DNA of 64,000 nucleotides, taken from contig DASZAN010000104.1 of assembly GCA_035945115.1 (NCBI GenBank), positions 3,262-67,261 on the forward strand. Direction: 5' to 3'. Positions within the stretch are counted from its first letter, which is position 1. Each line of letters opens with the position of its first letter. The position numbers were made by a program, and so were the translations under genes. Shown here piece after piece: positions 1 to 9,392 of this stretch. The notes beneath the pieces were generated by a model that was not told the DNA's origin, did not search any database, and worked only from the letters and a program-made list of their open reading frames with translations. This stretch comes from DAHUYF01 sp035945115. GTDB taxonomy: Bacteria; Pseudomonadota; Alphaproteobacteria; ATCC43930; CGMCC-115725.

Positions 1-1299
1 GGCGCGAAGTGGGTGCCCGGTGATATTACGCGCCATCATCGTCAGTGGTTGCGACAGCAGGCGGCGCAACGACCACGCCACCGGCAGGACGCGGCGGAAC
101 CGCGGCGGCGCCGGCGGCTGCATCGCCACGGCGGGCGGCAGGCGCACGATGCTGCGCAGCGCGCGAAGGGCGCCGGCAAGACCGGCAGCGAGGCCGAGGG
201 CGGCAGCAACGAGGTAGACACCAGGCGTCGCAGCAAAGATCAGGAACGGGAAGTGGACGATGTCGCGATAGAGCTTCGTGATATAGCCGCCGAGCCAGTT
301 GCCGGCGACGGCGCCCACGACAGTGCCGATCGCGACGATGACGATCACCAGCTTCATGTAGTGGAGCGTGACGGCGCGGCTCGAGTAGCCCAGCGCCTTG
401 AACAAGCCGATCTGCTCACGCTCGAGTGCCACGATTCGGGTGAGCGTCAAGTTGATGAGAAACGCGGCGACCAACAGGAAGATCGGCGGCAAGGTCTGGC
501 TCATGTTCCGCAACATGTCCATCCCGTGGTTTATATAGGCATCCGAGAACTGGTCCCGCCGGCCATAAGCTGCCTGGCCGCCATAGCGGTCCAGCAAGCT
601 GTCGAGGCGTTTGATGACCTCCGGTTCCGACGCGTCAGGCAGGAGCTTCAGGCTGACGGAAGAAAAAGCGCCGTCGAGGTCGTAAGCGGCGGCCAGCGCC
701 CTTTCGGCCATCCACACAATGGCGAAACGGCGGTCATCGGGCGTGCGATCGCCCGGGCCCATCGCATAGATGAACTCGGGCGACAAAGCGGTGCCGACGA
801 TGACCAGCTCGCGCTTGCGGCCGTTCAAAATCGCTGAGAAGCGCGATCCCGGCTCGAACTGATGGGCCTTCGCAAAGCCGTCCGTCACCACGACTTCCGC
901 CGCGCTCGTTGGCTGTGGTAGGCGCCCGCTGCGGAGGTAGAGCTGATTGAGGCGAGGCTGGCCGCCCTCGGGCAAGGAGATGAATTCCCCGGTGGCAGGC
1001 TCGGCAAAATCGGGAATGTCGAGGAGAGCAAGCTTGACGATGCGGCCTTCCGCTGCAGCGACGCTGGGGAGCTCGGCAATGTCGGTGAGCAAGGCCTTGG
1101 GCGCACGCCGAACCGTCGCGAAAACGTCGGCGAACTGCAGCCTTTCATAGTAGGCGATGCGGGTTTCTTCCAACGACTTCAGCGAACCGACCGCCATCAC
1201 CAGCGATGCGACGCCTCCCGCGATGACCAGCGCAATGGCGAGCGCCTGTGCCCACATGCGGCGGAGGTCGCGCAAGAGCTTGATGTCCAGTGTCGCCAC
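1..1299 (-). CDS. ABC transporter permease, FtsX/MacB-like (partial)
   Basis: Reading the minus strand from a GTG at 1299 gives an open frame that runs off the left edge (433 codons seen). It has an N-terminal membrane helix soon after the start (LAIALVIAGGVASLVMAVG), then a long extracytoplasmic region, then helices near residues 280-300 and 325-400 in the FtsX/MacB permease layout. The GTG lies just after the TGA of the ATPase gene at 1303, so the two are co-transcribed and form one exporter. The substrate is unknown; this architecture is usual for lipoprotein, peptide or drug export. The frame is intact throughout, although no long open frame starts with ATG. The start codon is inferred from spacing and the missing C-terminus is outside the window. 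Confidence 0.75.
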   Translation of the reverse strand, partial: MATLDIKLLRDLRRMWAQALAIALVIAGGVASLVMAVGSLKSLEETRIAYYERLQFADVFATVRRAPKALLTDIAELPSVAAAEGRIVKLALLDIPDFAEPATGEFISLPEGGQPRLNQLYLRSGRLPQPTSAAEVVVTDGFAKAHQFEPGSRFSAILNGRKRELVIVGTALSPEFIYAMGPGDRTPDDRRFAIVWMAERALAAAYDLDGAFSSVSLKLLPDASEPEVIKRLDSLLDRYGGQAAYGRRDQFSDAYINHGMDMLRNMSQTLPPIFLLVAAFLINLTLTRIVALEREQIGLFKALGYSSRAVTLHYMKLVIVIVAIGTVVGAVAGNWLGGYITKLYRDIVHFPFLIFAATPGVYLVAAALGLAAGLAGALRALRSIVRLPPAVAMQPPAPPRFRRVLPVAWSLRRLLSQPLTMMARNITGHPLRA

Positions 1300-1302
1300 C
1301 GT

Positions 1303-2010
<708 letters not shown>

Positions 2011-2023
2011 GGGGACCGCCGGC

Positions 2024-4468
2024 TCACAAGTGCGCGAATCGCAGACGAAGCGAATTCGCGATCACAGATACGGAGCTGAAGCTCATGGCTGCCGCGGCGA
2101 CAATCGGGCTCAGCAACAGACCAAACGCGGGATACAGCACACCCGCCGCGAGCGGGATCCCGAGTACGTTGTAGACGAAAGCGAGGACGAGGTTCTGCCG
2201 AATGTTCCGCATCGTCGCGCGGCTCAAGGCCCGTGCCCGGGCAATGCCGGCGAGATCGCCTTTCACCAAGGTCACGCCGGCGCTTTGCATGGCAACGTCC
2301 GTTCCCGTGCCCATGGCCACGCCAACATCGGCTTCGGCGAGCGCTGGTGCGTCGTTGACGCCGTCGCCTGCCATGGCAACGGCGCGGCCCTCGCTCCTCA
2401 GGCGGCGGACGATCGCGTTCTTTTGCTCTGGCAGGACCTCGGCCTCGATGTCGGTGATCGCTAGCTTCTTAGCTACGGCTTGTGCCGTTGTTCGGTTGTC
2501 TCCGGTCAGCATCACGATGCGCACGCCGTCGGCCCGCAGGCTCGCGAGAGCGGCGGGGGTGGTGGCTTTGATGGGGTCGGCAACCGCAATAATCCCGGCC
2601 GGACGGCCGTCCACCGCGACGAACATCGCAGTCGCCCCCTCACGGCGGAGCTCGTCGGCACGCGTCTCCAGATCCGTGTTCGTGACGCCCAGATCTTTCA
2701 GAAGCTTGGCATTGCCGACCGCCACCTTCCGCCCGCCGATCGTGCCGGCTACCCCCTTGCCTGTGATAGACGCGAATTCGGTCACGTCCTGCACGGTCAA
2801 ATTGCGCTGCTTGGCGGAAGCGACGATAGCGGCCGCGAGCGGATGCTCGCTTGACCGCTCGAGACTGGCGCCGAGCGACAGCACAGTGGCCTCGTCGAAG
2901 CCACTCGCTGGGACGACCGCGACGACCCGCGGCTTTCCTTCCGTCAAGGTCCCGGTCTTGTCGACCACCAGGGTATCGATCTTCTCGAAGCGCTCGAGTG
3001 CCTCCGCGTTCTTGATCAGCACCCCGGCGGTGGCACCCTTGCCGACGCCGACCATAATCGACATCGGCGTCGCCAAGCCCAGTGCACAGGGGCAGGCGAT
3101 GATGACGACCGAGACGGCGGCGACCAGCGCATAAGCCAACGCTGGCGGCGGGCCCCAGATCATCCAAGCAACGAATGCGACAACGGCGACAACGATGACG
3201 GCTGGAACGAACCAGGCTGAGACGATGTCGGCGAGGCGCTGGATCGGCGCACGGCTCCGCTGCGCCTCCGCCACCATGTGGACGATGCGGGCCAGCATCG
3301 TGTCGGAGCCGACTTTCTCGGCTCGCATGATGAGGCTCCCGGTGCCGTTTATGGTGCCACCGATGACTTTGGTGCCGGGTTCTTTTTCGACGGGCATCGA
3401 TTCGCCAGTCACCATGGATTCGTCGACGGCGCTCTTGCCTTCGATCACGACGCCATCGACGGGCACGCTCTCACCAGGCCGGACTCGCAGCGGATCGCCA
3501 ATCTGCACCTGCTCGAGCGGCACTTCCTCATCATTACCGTCGGTGCGAATGCGTCGTGCGATTTTGGGTGCAAGGTTGAGCAGCGCACGAATGGCGCTGC
3601 CCGTTTGCTCGCGCGCCCGCAGTTCCAGGAGCTGACCAAGTAGCACGAGCACGGTGATGACGGCTGCGGCCTCGTAGTAGACGGGGATTATGCCGTCCTT
3701 CCGGAGGTCTTGCGGGAAGAGGCCGGACGCAAAGGTGGCGACCAGGCTGTATAGGTAGGCCGCGCCAACACCGAGCGCGATGAGGCTGAACATATTGAGC
3801 GAGCGGTTTCGAACCGACGCCCAGCCGCGCTCGAAGAAAGGCCATCCCGCCCACAAGACAACCGGCGTGCCAAGCACGAACTGAACCCAGACAGATATCT
3901 GAGGCGGCACCAGACGGTGAAGTTCAAGATCGGGAAAATGCGCCGCCATTTCCAAGATCACCGTCGGCACTGCCAGCGCGGCGCCAATCCAGAAGCGGCG
4001 CGTCATGTCGACCAATTCGGCGCTCGGGCCCGGCTCACCGACGCCGCTCACCGGCTCCAGCGCCATGCCGCAGATCGGACAGCTGCCGGGCTCATTCCGC
4101 CGGATCTGCGGGTGCATGGGACAAGTCCACACGACCTCCTGCCCGGCGGTCCGTGGCGGGGTGTTATGCGCAGGATGCGTCGGCGTGGGCTCCGGGACTG
4201 CCGTCGGCTGCGGCTCAGATCCGGCAAGGTAACGTTGGGGAGTAGAGACAAACCGATCCCGGCACTTCTGGCTGCAGAAGACGTAAGTCTTGCCGGCGTG
4301 CTCGACGCGGTGCTTAGCCGTGGTGGGGTCGACGGACATGCCACAGACAGGGTCACGGGCGGCACCGATCGAAGCATCGGTTGACGTCATCTGGCCGTGT
4401 CCGCCAGTGGCATGATCGAGATGATCATGATGGTCATGAGCAAGTATGGGATTTCCTTTCAAGGGCAT
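2024..4468 (-). CDS. copA: Cu(+)-translocating P-type ATPase (CopA type)
   Basis: An inner-membrane P1B ATPase of about 814 residues that pumps Cu+ out of the cytoplasm. The N-terminus is not a classical CxxC HMA domain. It is a His-rich stretch, then a YHS-type metal domain (DPVCGM...CSQKC, about 39-82), then a CPMHP...CPICGM heavy-metal-binding domain (about 115-138). The core has TGES, the membrane CPC (about 459-461), DKTGTLT with the phosphorylated Asp (about 503), and the C-terminal YN and MSFSSVSV helices that define the PIB-1 copper class. I chose the ATG at 4468 because a GGGGGG ribosome site precedes it by 9 bases. A longer TTG start at 4486 would overlap cueR. It forms an operon with cueR. 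Confidence 0.93.
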   Translation of the reverse strand: MPLKGNPILAHDHHDHLDHATGGHGQMTSTDASIGAARDPVCGMSVDPTTAKHRVEHAGKTYVFCSQKCRDRFVSTPQRYLAGSEPQPTAVPEPTPTHPAHNTPPRTAGQEVVWTCPMHPQIRRNEPGSCPICGMALEPVSGVGEPGPSAELVDMTRRFWIGAALAVPTVILEMAAHFPDLELHRLVPPQISVWVQFVLGTPVVLWAGWPFFERGWASVRNRSLNMFSLIALGVGAAYLYSLVATFASGLFPQDLRKDGIIPVYYEAAAVITVLVLLGQLLELRAREQTGSAIRALLNLAPKIARRIRTDGNDEEVPLEQVQIGDPLRVRPGESVPVDGVVIEGKSAVDESMVTGESMPVEKEPGTKVIGGTINGTGSLIMRAEKVGSDTMLARIVHMVAEAQRSRAPIQRLADIVSAWFVPAVIVVAVVAFVAWMIWGPPPALAYALVAAVSVVIIACPCALGLATPMSIMVGVGKGATAGVLIKNAEALERFEKIDTLVVDKTGTLTEGKPRVVAVVPASGFDEATVLSLGASLERSSEHPLAAAIVASAKQRNLTVQDVTEFASITGKGVAGTIGGRKVAVGNAKLLKDLGVTNTDLETRADELRREGATAMFVAVDGRPAGIIAVADPIKATTPAALASLRADGVRIVMLTGDNRTTAQAVAKKLAITDIEAEVLPEQKNAIVRRLRSEGRAVAMAGDGVNDAPALAEADVGVAMGTGTDVAMQSAGVTLVKGDLAGIARARALSRATMRNIRQNLVLAFVYNVLGIPLAAGVLYPAFGLLLSPIVAAAAMSFSSVSVIANSLRLRFAHL

Positions 4469-4475
4469 CAGCGCG

Positions 4476-4880
4476 TCACCCCCCAAGCTCGTTCAGGATC
4501 GGGCACTCGGGACGATGATCGCCCTGGCACTGCTTGGCGAGCGCGGCAATCGCGTCCCGGATTGCCGTGAGCTCAGCGATCCGGCGATCCAGCTGGGCGA
4601 CGTGCTTGAGCGCCAGCTTCTTAACGTCGCGGCTCGCCCGCTTGGTATTGCGGTAGAGGTCGAGAAGAGCGGCGACGTCCTTGAGCGGAAAGCCGAGGCG
4701 GCGGGCGCGATGGACGAACCGCAAGGTGTGAACATCTGAATCGTCATACGCGCGGTACCGGTTCTCGCTGCGGGCGGCCGGCTCGATAATCCCCGCCTCT
4801 TCGTAGAAACGGATGGTCTTGGGCGGAACGCCGGAGCGGGCTGCCGCTTCGCTGATCGTCATAATCTCAGCCGTTTTCAT
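4476..4880 (-). CDS. cueR: MerR-family copper-responsive regulator (CueR-like)
   Basis: A 134-residue activator with an N-terminal MerR helix-turn-helix (MTISEAAARSGVPPKTIRFYEEAGII) and a coiled dimer helix. The C-terminal metal loop is C118-x7-C126 in CQGDHRPECPI, the same spacing as the Cu+ ligands C112/C120 of E. coli CueR, so a monovalent copper or silver effector is expected. The start is the ATG at 4880; an in-frame upstream extension to 4955 would run into the promoter dyads. It is the first gene of the cueR-copA transcript, with copA starting 8 bases after its stop. Regulation is probably autogenous through the dyad promoter at 4916-4946. Confidence 0.93.
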   Translation of the reverse strand: MKTAEIMTISEAAARSGVPPKTIRFYEEAGIIEPAARSENRYRAYDDSDVHTLRFVHRARRLGFPLKDVAALLDLYRNTKRASRDVKKLALKHVAQLDRRIAELTAIRDAIAALAKQCQGDHRPECPILNELGG

Positions 4881-4896
4881 GGGATCCTCGGCACGC

Positions 4897-4914
4897 ATTC
4901 CAGGAAACTGGAAT
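4897..4914 (-). promoter_or_regulatory. Second CueR-like dyad in the cueR leader
   Basis: ATTCCAG-GAAA-CTGGAAT is an inverted repeat with the same TTCCAG half-site as the promoter operator just upstream, but with a 4-base centre instead of 3. It lies between the probable transcription start and the cueR ATG, so it could be an autorepression site or a decoy. Confidence 0.5.
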
Positions 4915-4915
4915 C

Positions 4916-4946
4916 TATGTGGGGATTCCAGCCGCTGGAACGTCAA
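4916..4946 (-). promoter_or_regulatory. CueR/MerR-type promoter with dyad operator
   Basis: On the minus strand a -35 TTGACG (4941-4946) is separated by 19 bases from a weak -10 (CACATA, 4916-4921). The spacer contains the perfect inverted repeat TTCCAG-CGG-CTGGAA (4926-4940). An overlong spacer filled by the operator is the hallmark of MerR/CueR-activated promoters. It would drive cueR-copA and probably the ABC pair. Confidence 0.75.
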
Positions 4947-4975
4947 TAACCTCACTCACGAAAACATCTACCGCG

Positions 4976-4989
4976 TTGATCCACGTCAA
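4976..4989 (+). promoter_or_regulatory. FNR/FixK-type box upstream of the copper protein gene
   Basis: TTGAT-CCAC-GTCAA matches the FNR/FixK/Anr consensus TTGAY-N4-RTCAA. Its centre is about 78 bases before the ATG at 5061, a usual distance for activation of the downstream gene. Confidence 0.55.
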
Positions 4990-5060
4990 AGTGTGGCGGG
5001 ATCGTGCCGACTATCCTGCCAATAGCTACCGTCGGACTGATCGTCGTGGGGACCGGGACT

Positions 5061-5693
5061 ATGGCCATGACCATAATTCGCGCTGGAGCGCTGGCCGTTG
5101 CCCTGTTAGTGACGTTACCAGCGTTCGCTCAAACGCCTCAAGAGCACGAGGCGCACCATCCGAATGCCGGCGCTGCAACTCCCCCTCCATCTGCCTCACC
5201 TTCCGATGAAGGCAATGCCGCCGGGCCCGGCGGAATGATGGGGTCCACGGCTCAGGCACCCGGGATGATGGGTCCTGGGATGATGATGGGCGGCGACATG
5301 ATGGAGGGCATGCGCCGGATGATGGGAATGATGAGCATGATGTCAGGCATACGTCCGGGCGCCAGCCATATCGAAGGACGGCTGGCCTTTCTGAAGGCCG
5401 AGCTCAAGATCGCCGACGCGCAGGCGCCACAATGGAATGCGTTCGCCGATACCGTTCGCGACAACGCGAAATCCATGGCGGAGGCGCATCAGTCGACGAT
5501 GTCGTCGGGCGCGGCAAAGACGCTCCCGGAGCGGCTGGCGTTGAAAGAGAAGGCGCTCACGGCCCATCTCGAGGCGCTCAAGAAAACGGCAAGCGCTCTC
5601 GACAAACTCTACGACACCCTCAGCGTCGATCAGAAGAAGGTCGCCGATGAGATCATCGTCGGGCCGATGGGTATGCCCATGGGGATGATGTGA
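5061..5693 (+). CDS. Periplasmic Met-rich Spy/LTXXQ-like protein
   Basis: A 210-residue exported protein, divergent from cueR-copA. It has a signal peptide (IIRAGALAVALLVTLPAFAQ), a Pro/Ala/His-rich linker, then a striking Met-rich stretch (GMMG, GPGMMMGGDMMEGMRRMMGMMSMMSG, about 75-110) of the kind that binds Cu+. An alpha-helical Spy/CpxP-like segment follows (FLKAELKIADAQAPQWNAF ... LYDTLSVDQKKVADEI). The C-terminus is again Met-rich. The likely role is periplasmic chaperone or copper buffer. I chose the ATG at 5061 (GGGGACC ahead). A longer frame from 5004 would start only 15 bases after the FNR-type box and would lengthen the signal peptide abnormally. Confidence 0.78.
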   Translation: MAMTIIRAGALAVALLVTLPAFAQTPQEHEAHHPNAGAATPPPSASPSDEGNAAGPGGMMGSTAQAPGMMGPGMMMGGDMMEGMRRMMGMMSMMSGIRPGASHIEGRLAFLKAELKIADAQAPQWNAFADTVRDNAKSMAEAHQSTMSSGAAKTLPERLALKEKALTAHLEALKKTASALDKLYDTLSVDQKKVADEIIVGPMGMPMGMM

Positions 5694-5720
5694 GAGGCAA
5701 TTGGACTGCGAGGTTGCCGT

Positions 5721-5996
5721 ATGCGCGAGATGGATATGGATAACAGTCGATCGTCCGGTTCGTTCTGGACGTCGCGTGCTGGCATCGTGACACTCTGCTT
5801 CCTGGCAATCGCGGCCTTTTTCCTATTGACCGAACACACCGCGCACGTTTTTGGCGTGTTGCCATACCTGCTTATAGCGGCATGTCCGCTGATGCATCTC
5901 TTCATGCATCACGGGCACGGTGGACACGAGGGCCACCATCACCGCACCGATGATCGCACGACGGATCGCCGCAATAGCGAACCACAGCAACCCTGA
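5721..5996 (+). CDS. DUF2933 small membrane protein
   Basis: A 91-residue protein with one or two hydrophobic segments (IVTLCFLAIAAFFLLTEHTAHVFG and LPYLLIAACPLMHLFMHH) followed by a His-rich tail (HHGHGGHEGHHH). This is the DUF2933 pattern, commonly found beside copper efflux and isoprenylcysteine-methyltransferase-like genes. It follows the Met-rich periplasmic protein by 27 bases and precedes the methyltransferase-like gene by 28, so the three probably form an operon. The Cys-Pro-Leu-Met and His tail suggest metal binding at the membrane, which is inference; the molecular function is unknown. Confidence 0.75.
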   Translation: MREMDMDNSRSSGSFWTSRAGIVTLCFLAIAAFFLLTEHTAHVFGVLPYLLIAACPLMHLFMHHGHGGHEGHHHRTDDRTTDRRNSEPQQP

Positions 5997-6024
5997 TTGA
6001 AACCATCGATCGGGAGGCTGCCCA

Positions 6025-6699
6025 ATGCACGACGATGTTCCCGCCTACGGGCTCTGGTCGTTGGTGATCATCAATTCAGCGATCTTCATCTTCTTCGCTT
6101 TCAGCTTTTTCAAGCCGCAGACGAAACGAGACTGGCGATCCTTCAGTGCTTTCAGCGCATTTCTCGTGGCGCTCTTCACGGAAATGTACGGCTTTCCGCT
6201 AACGATCTATTTGCTCTCAGGGTGGCTGCAGAGCCGCTACCCCAACATCGACTGGTTCTCTCACGATGCGGGTCACCTGCTCGAAATGCTGTTTGGCTGG
6301 AAGGCCAATCCACATTTTGGACCCTTCCATTTGTTGAGTTTCGCTTTCATCGGCGGCGGATTCATCCTGATCTCGGTAGGCTGGAAGGCGCTCTATGAAG
6401 CGCAGAGGTCTCAGACGCTCGCCACTGCTGGAATCTATTCCTATGTCCGTCATCCGCAGTATGTCGGTTTCATTTTGGTAATGTTCGGGTTCCTCCTCCA
6501 ATGGCCGACCTTGCTCACGTTCGCGATGTTCCCGGTACTCGTATGGATGTACCTGCGCCTGGCGCGGAACGAAGAGCGCGAAGCGCTCGCCGAGTTTGGC
6601 ATCGAGTACGAGCGCTACATGCAGGAGGTACCCGGTTTCGTCCCGCGGCTCACCGACCTCATCGGCGGTGCGACGCGCGGTGGCGCGGGGCAGCGGTGA
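6025..6699 (+). CDS. Isoprenylcysteine carboxyl methyltransferase family membrane protein
   Basis: A 224-residue polytopic membrane protein with about five hydrophobic segments. The C-terminal half carries the ICMT/PEMT signature GIYSYVRHPQYVGF and the later ARNEEREALAEFGIEYERYMQ, which in this family bind S-adenosylmethionine. Bacterial members are usually annotated only at family level, and many sit in metal-resistance clusters next to DUF2933 genes, as here. The ATG at 6025 has GGGAGG about 10 bases upstream. The substrate is unknown. An AdoMet synthetase gene starts 52 bases downstream, so the methyl donor may be made by a neighbour, but that could be coincidence. Confidence 0.8.
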   Translation: MHDDVPAYGLWSLVIINSAIFIFFAFSFFKPQTKRDWRSFSAFSAFLVALFTEMYGFPLTIYLLSGWLQSRYPNIDWFSHDAGHLLEMLFGWKANPHFGPFHLLSFAFIGGGFILISVGWKALYEAQRSQTLATAGIYSYVRHPQYVGFILVMFGFLLQWPTLLTFAMFPVLVWMYLRLARNEEREALAEFGIEYERYMQEVPGFVPRLTDLIGGATRGGAGQR

Positions 6700-6750
6700 G
6701 CACGCCTTTAATGAGCATTCCATCCGGCCTGTCGAAGTCTGGCGCCTTCC

Positions 6751-8022
6751 ATGCACGTCGCCGTTAGCCGGCTTGAGCGCGCGACTGGAGACGGACTCGA
6801 CCTGGAGATCGTTGAGCGGAAGGGGGTTGGCCACCCCGACACGATCTGCGACGAGATCGCCGAAGAGTTCAGCTTGGCGCTCTCCAGACATTATCTCGCC
6901 GAGACTGGTGAGATCCTTCACCACAATGTGGACAAGGTCTTGCTCGCTGCGGGAACGTCGAAACCGGCGTTCGGCGGCGGCGAGGTCACCGCGCCGATGC
7001 GACTCTTTCTCGCCGGCCGGGCGACGACGTCCGCCGCGGGCAAGGAGGTGCCGGTCGGCGAACTGGCGCGGCAGGCCGCGTCCGGATGGCTGCGCCGGCA
7101 CCTTCCAACGGCCGACCTCGAACGGCACCTCGAGCTGAGCACTTTGGTCCACCCGAGTTCGGCCGACCTGACAGAGCTCTTCGCGCGGCGCCCGGGAAAG
7201 CGGACGCGCCTCGCCAACGACACGTCTTGCGGGGTCGGGTACGCGCCCTTGAGCCGGCTTGAGACTATCGTCCATGCCGCGGAACGGGAGCTGGGCGCCG
7301 CCGCGACATGCGGTCGTCCGGCGATCGGCCGGGACATCAAGGTGATGGGCGTGCGGCAAGGCGGACATTTCCATCTCACCGTCGCTTGCGCCCTCGTCGG
7401 CCGCTTCGTAAAGGACGCCGATGAGTATCTCGAGGCGAAGCACGACATCGCTGGCATCGTGCGGGAAGCAGCGGCGGCCCAGGCAGCCGGGAGCGTCGCT
7501 GTCGACGTGAATGCGGCCGACGATCCGGCGAAGAGGAGCTTCTATCTGACGGTCACGGGCACCTCGGCGGAAGCTGGCGACGATGGGCAGGCGGGACGCG
7601 GCAACCGCGCCAACGGGCTCATCACGCCCTGCCGTCCCATGACGATGGAATCCGTCGCCGGCAAGAACCCGATGACCCACGTGGGCAAGCTCTACAACAT
7701 CGCGGCTGGACTGACCGCGCAGGTAATCGTCGACACGCTGCCCGAGATTGCGGCGGCGGAAGTGCGTCTCGTCAGCCGCATTGGCCGGCCGATCGCGGAG
7801 CCCGCCACAATCGCCATCCGCGTCGCGCCGCAGAATGGGCGGCCGCCAGGCGCGTTCGCGAAGGACATTGAAGCCATCGTTACGGACCATCTTGGCCTGA
7901 TCGAGACACTCTGGCGCGAGCTCCTTACTGGCGACGTCCGCTTCGGCCGTTGGCCGCTCCGCTCCCATGCGCCGCCTGGGCGGTCGGACACATCGCCTGG
8001 CCCTTCCGATTGGAAAGCATGA
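6751..8022 (+). CDS. Archaeal-type S-adenosylmethionine synthetase
   Basis: A 423-residue enzyme of the archaeal MAT class, not the bacterial MetK class. The N-terminus reads LEIVERKGVGHPDTICDEIAE, and later segments include RLANDTSCGVGYAPLSRLE, KVMGVRQGG, NRANGLITPCRPMTMESVAGKNPMTHVGK and the LVSRIGRPIAEP stretch typical of that class. Expected reaction: ATP plus methionine to AdoMet. The C-terminal 20 residues are Pro/Ser-rich and look like a local extension. It is the first gene of a four-gene operon; its TGA overlaps the ATG of the next gene (ATGA). The class is frequent in archaea and scattered in bacteria, so horizontal acquisition is likely. Confidence 0.9.
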   Translation: MHVAVSRLERATGDGLDLEIVERKGVGHPDTICDEIAEEFSLALSRHYLAETGEILHHNVDKVLLAAGTSKPAFGGGEVTAPMRLFLAGRATTSAAGKEVPVGELARQAASGWLRRHLPTADLERHLELSTLVHPSSADLTELFARRPGKRTRLANDTSCGVGYAPLSRLETIVHAAERELGAAATCGRPAIGRDIKVMGVRQGGHFHLTVACALVGRFVKDADEYLEAKHDIAGIVREAAAAQAAGSVAVDVNAADDPAKRSFYLTVTGTSAEAGDDGQAGRGNRANGLITPCRPMTMESVAGKNPMTHVGKLYNIAAGLTAQVIVDTLPEIAAAEVRLVSRIGRPIAEPATIAIRVAPQNGRPPGAFAKDIEAIVTDHLGLIETLWRELLTGDVRFGRWPLRSHAPPGRSDTSPGPSDWKA

Positions 8023-9392
8023 AGATGCGCATCGCTTTCCTTGGCGGGGTTGGAACGGTCACCGGCTCCAAGTACCTGGTCGAAGCAGGCGGTTGCCGGA
8101 TCCTCGTCGATTGCGGCCTCTTCCAGGGATTTAAGCAGCTGCGGCTGCGCAACTGGGAGCCGCTACCGGTCGATCCGCGCACGATCGATATGGTGATCCT
8201 GACGCACGCCCATCTCGACCACACCGGCTATCTCCCGCTGTTGGTTCGCAACGGCTTCAAGGGACCGGTGCTGTGCACGGCGGCTACCCGCGACCTGTGC
8301 GGAATTCTTCTTCCGGATTCCGGCCATCTCCAGGAGCAGGATGCGGCATTCGCCAACCGGCATGGTTTCTCGAAGCATCGCCCAGCGCTCCCCCTTTACA
8401 CAGAGGCGGAGGCGCGCGCCGCTCTAGCCAGGTTCGCTCCCGTTGATTTTGGCGCTCCGCGCGTTCTGGGCAACGGCCCTACGTGCCCGACGATTACCTT
8501 TCTTTGCGCCGGCCACATTCTCGGGGCTGCAATGGTCATGCTGGCCTATCAAGGCATTGTGATGCTGTTCTCCGGCGACCTTGGTTGTCCAAACGATCCC
8601 ATCATGCGCGAGCCCGCGGCCGTGGCGGGCGCGGACTTCATCGTGGCGGAATCGACCTACGGTGACCGGACGCATGACCCGAGGGACCCCCAGGAGGTGC
8701 TGGCCGACGTGATCATCCGCACAGCTCGCCGCGGTGGTACCGTCCTTATTCCGGCTTTTGCTGTGGGTCGCGCACAAACGCTGCTTTATCACTTGTACCG
8801 CCTCAAATCGGCGAACCGCATTCCTGACCTGCCGATTTTTCTCGATAGCCCGATGGCGATTGATGCCGGCGCCATCTTTCACGAACATCGGCGCGACCAT
8901 CGGCTGGGCGAGACGGAATGCCGCGAGGTTTGCGGCATCGCGCGCAACACGCGCGAAGTCGAAGAGTCGAAGGCGATCGACCGCAACCATGTGCCCGCGA
9001 TCGTCATCTCCGCAAGCGGCATGGCTACGGGCGGGCGCGTCCTGCACCATCTGAAGGTCTTTGCGCCTGATCCCAAGAACACCGTGCTGTTCGCCGGATT
9101 CCAGGCGGGCGGGACGCGAGGGGCGGCGATGTTGGCCGGCGCTCCTCAGATCAAAATCCATGGCGAATATGTTCCGGTACGGTCGGAGGTCGCGAATCTC
9201 GACATGCTCTCCGCCCATGCTGACGCTGACGAGATCATGGGCTGGCTGCGACACTTCGATCGGCCGCCAAGGATGACGTTCGTCACCCACGGCGAGCCCG
9301 CCGCCTCGGACGCGCTCCGGCACCGGATCGAGGAAGAGCTTGCTTGCCGGTGTTGGGTTCCGGCCTACCGGGACGAGATCGAGCTGACATGA
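8019..9392 (+). CDS. Beta-CASP metallo-beta-lactamase fold hydrolase (RNA-processing exonuclease family)
   Basis: A 457-residue protein of the YSH1/CPSF-like family. It shows the MBL motif 2 THAHLDHTGYLP, later metal ligands (LCAGHILGAAMVML, FSGDLG), the GTVLIPAFAVGRAQTLL stretch, and the beta-CASP signatures SASGMATGGRVLHHL and LSAHADADEIMGW ending in VTHGEP. Family members are zinc-dependent RNA endo/exonucleases. The start is the ATG at 8019, overlapping the AdoMet synthetase stop by ATGA. Its own stop overlaps the next start the same way, so it is translationally coupled. The RNA target is unknown; an RNA-degrading role would fit the nucleotide phosphorylase downstream. Confidence 0.88.
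   Translation: MKMRIAFLGGVGTVTGSKYLVEAGGCRILVDCGLFQGFKQLRLRNWEPLPVDPRTIDMVILTHAHLDHTGYLPLLVRNGFKGPVLCTAATRDLCGILLPDSGHLQEQDAAFANRHGFSKHRPALPLYTEAEARAALARFAPVDFGAPRVLGNGPTCPTITFLCAGHILGAAMVMLAYQGIVMLFSGDLGCPNDPIMREPAAVAGADFIVAESTYGDRTHDPRDPQEVLADVIIRTARRGGTVLIPAFAVGRAQTLLYHLYRLKSANRIPDLPIFLDSPMAIDAGAIFHEHRRDHRLGETECREVCGIARNTREVEESKAIDRNHVPAIVISASGMATGGRVLHHLKVFAPDPKNTVLFAGFQAGGTRGAAMLAGAPQIKIHGEYVPVRSEVANLDMLSAHADADEIMGWLRHFDRPPRMTFVTHGEPAASDALRHRIEEELACRCWVPAYRDEIELT

Noticed and set aside
13..837. 274-codon plus-strand frame at the left edge
   Set aside because: Opposite the ABC permease, whose minus-strand frame is intact and has membrane helices and FtsX-like layout.
6217..7968. 583-codon open frame on the minus strand
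   Set aside because: It is the antisense of the AdoMet synthetase and the methyltransferase-like gene; low-complexity Arg/Pro-rich translation without any family motif.
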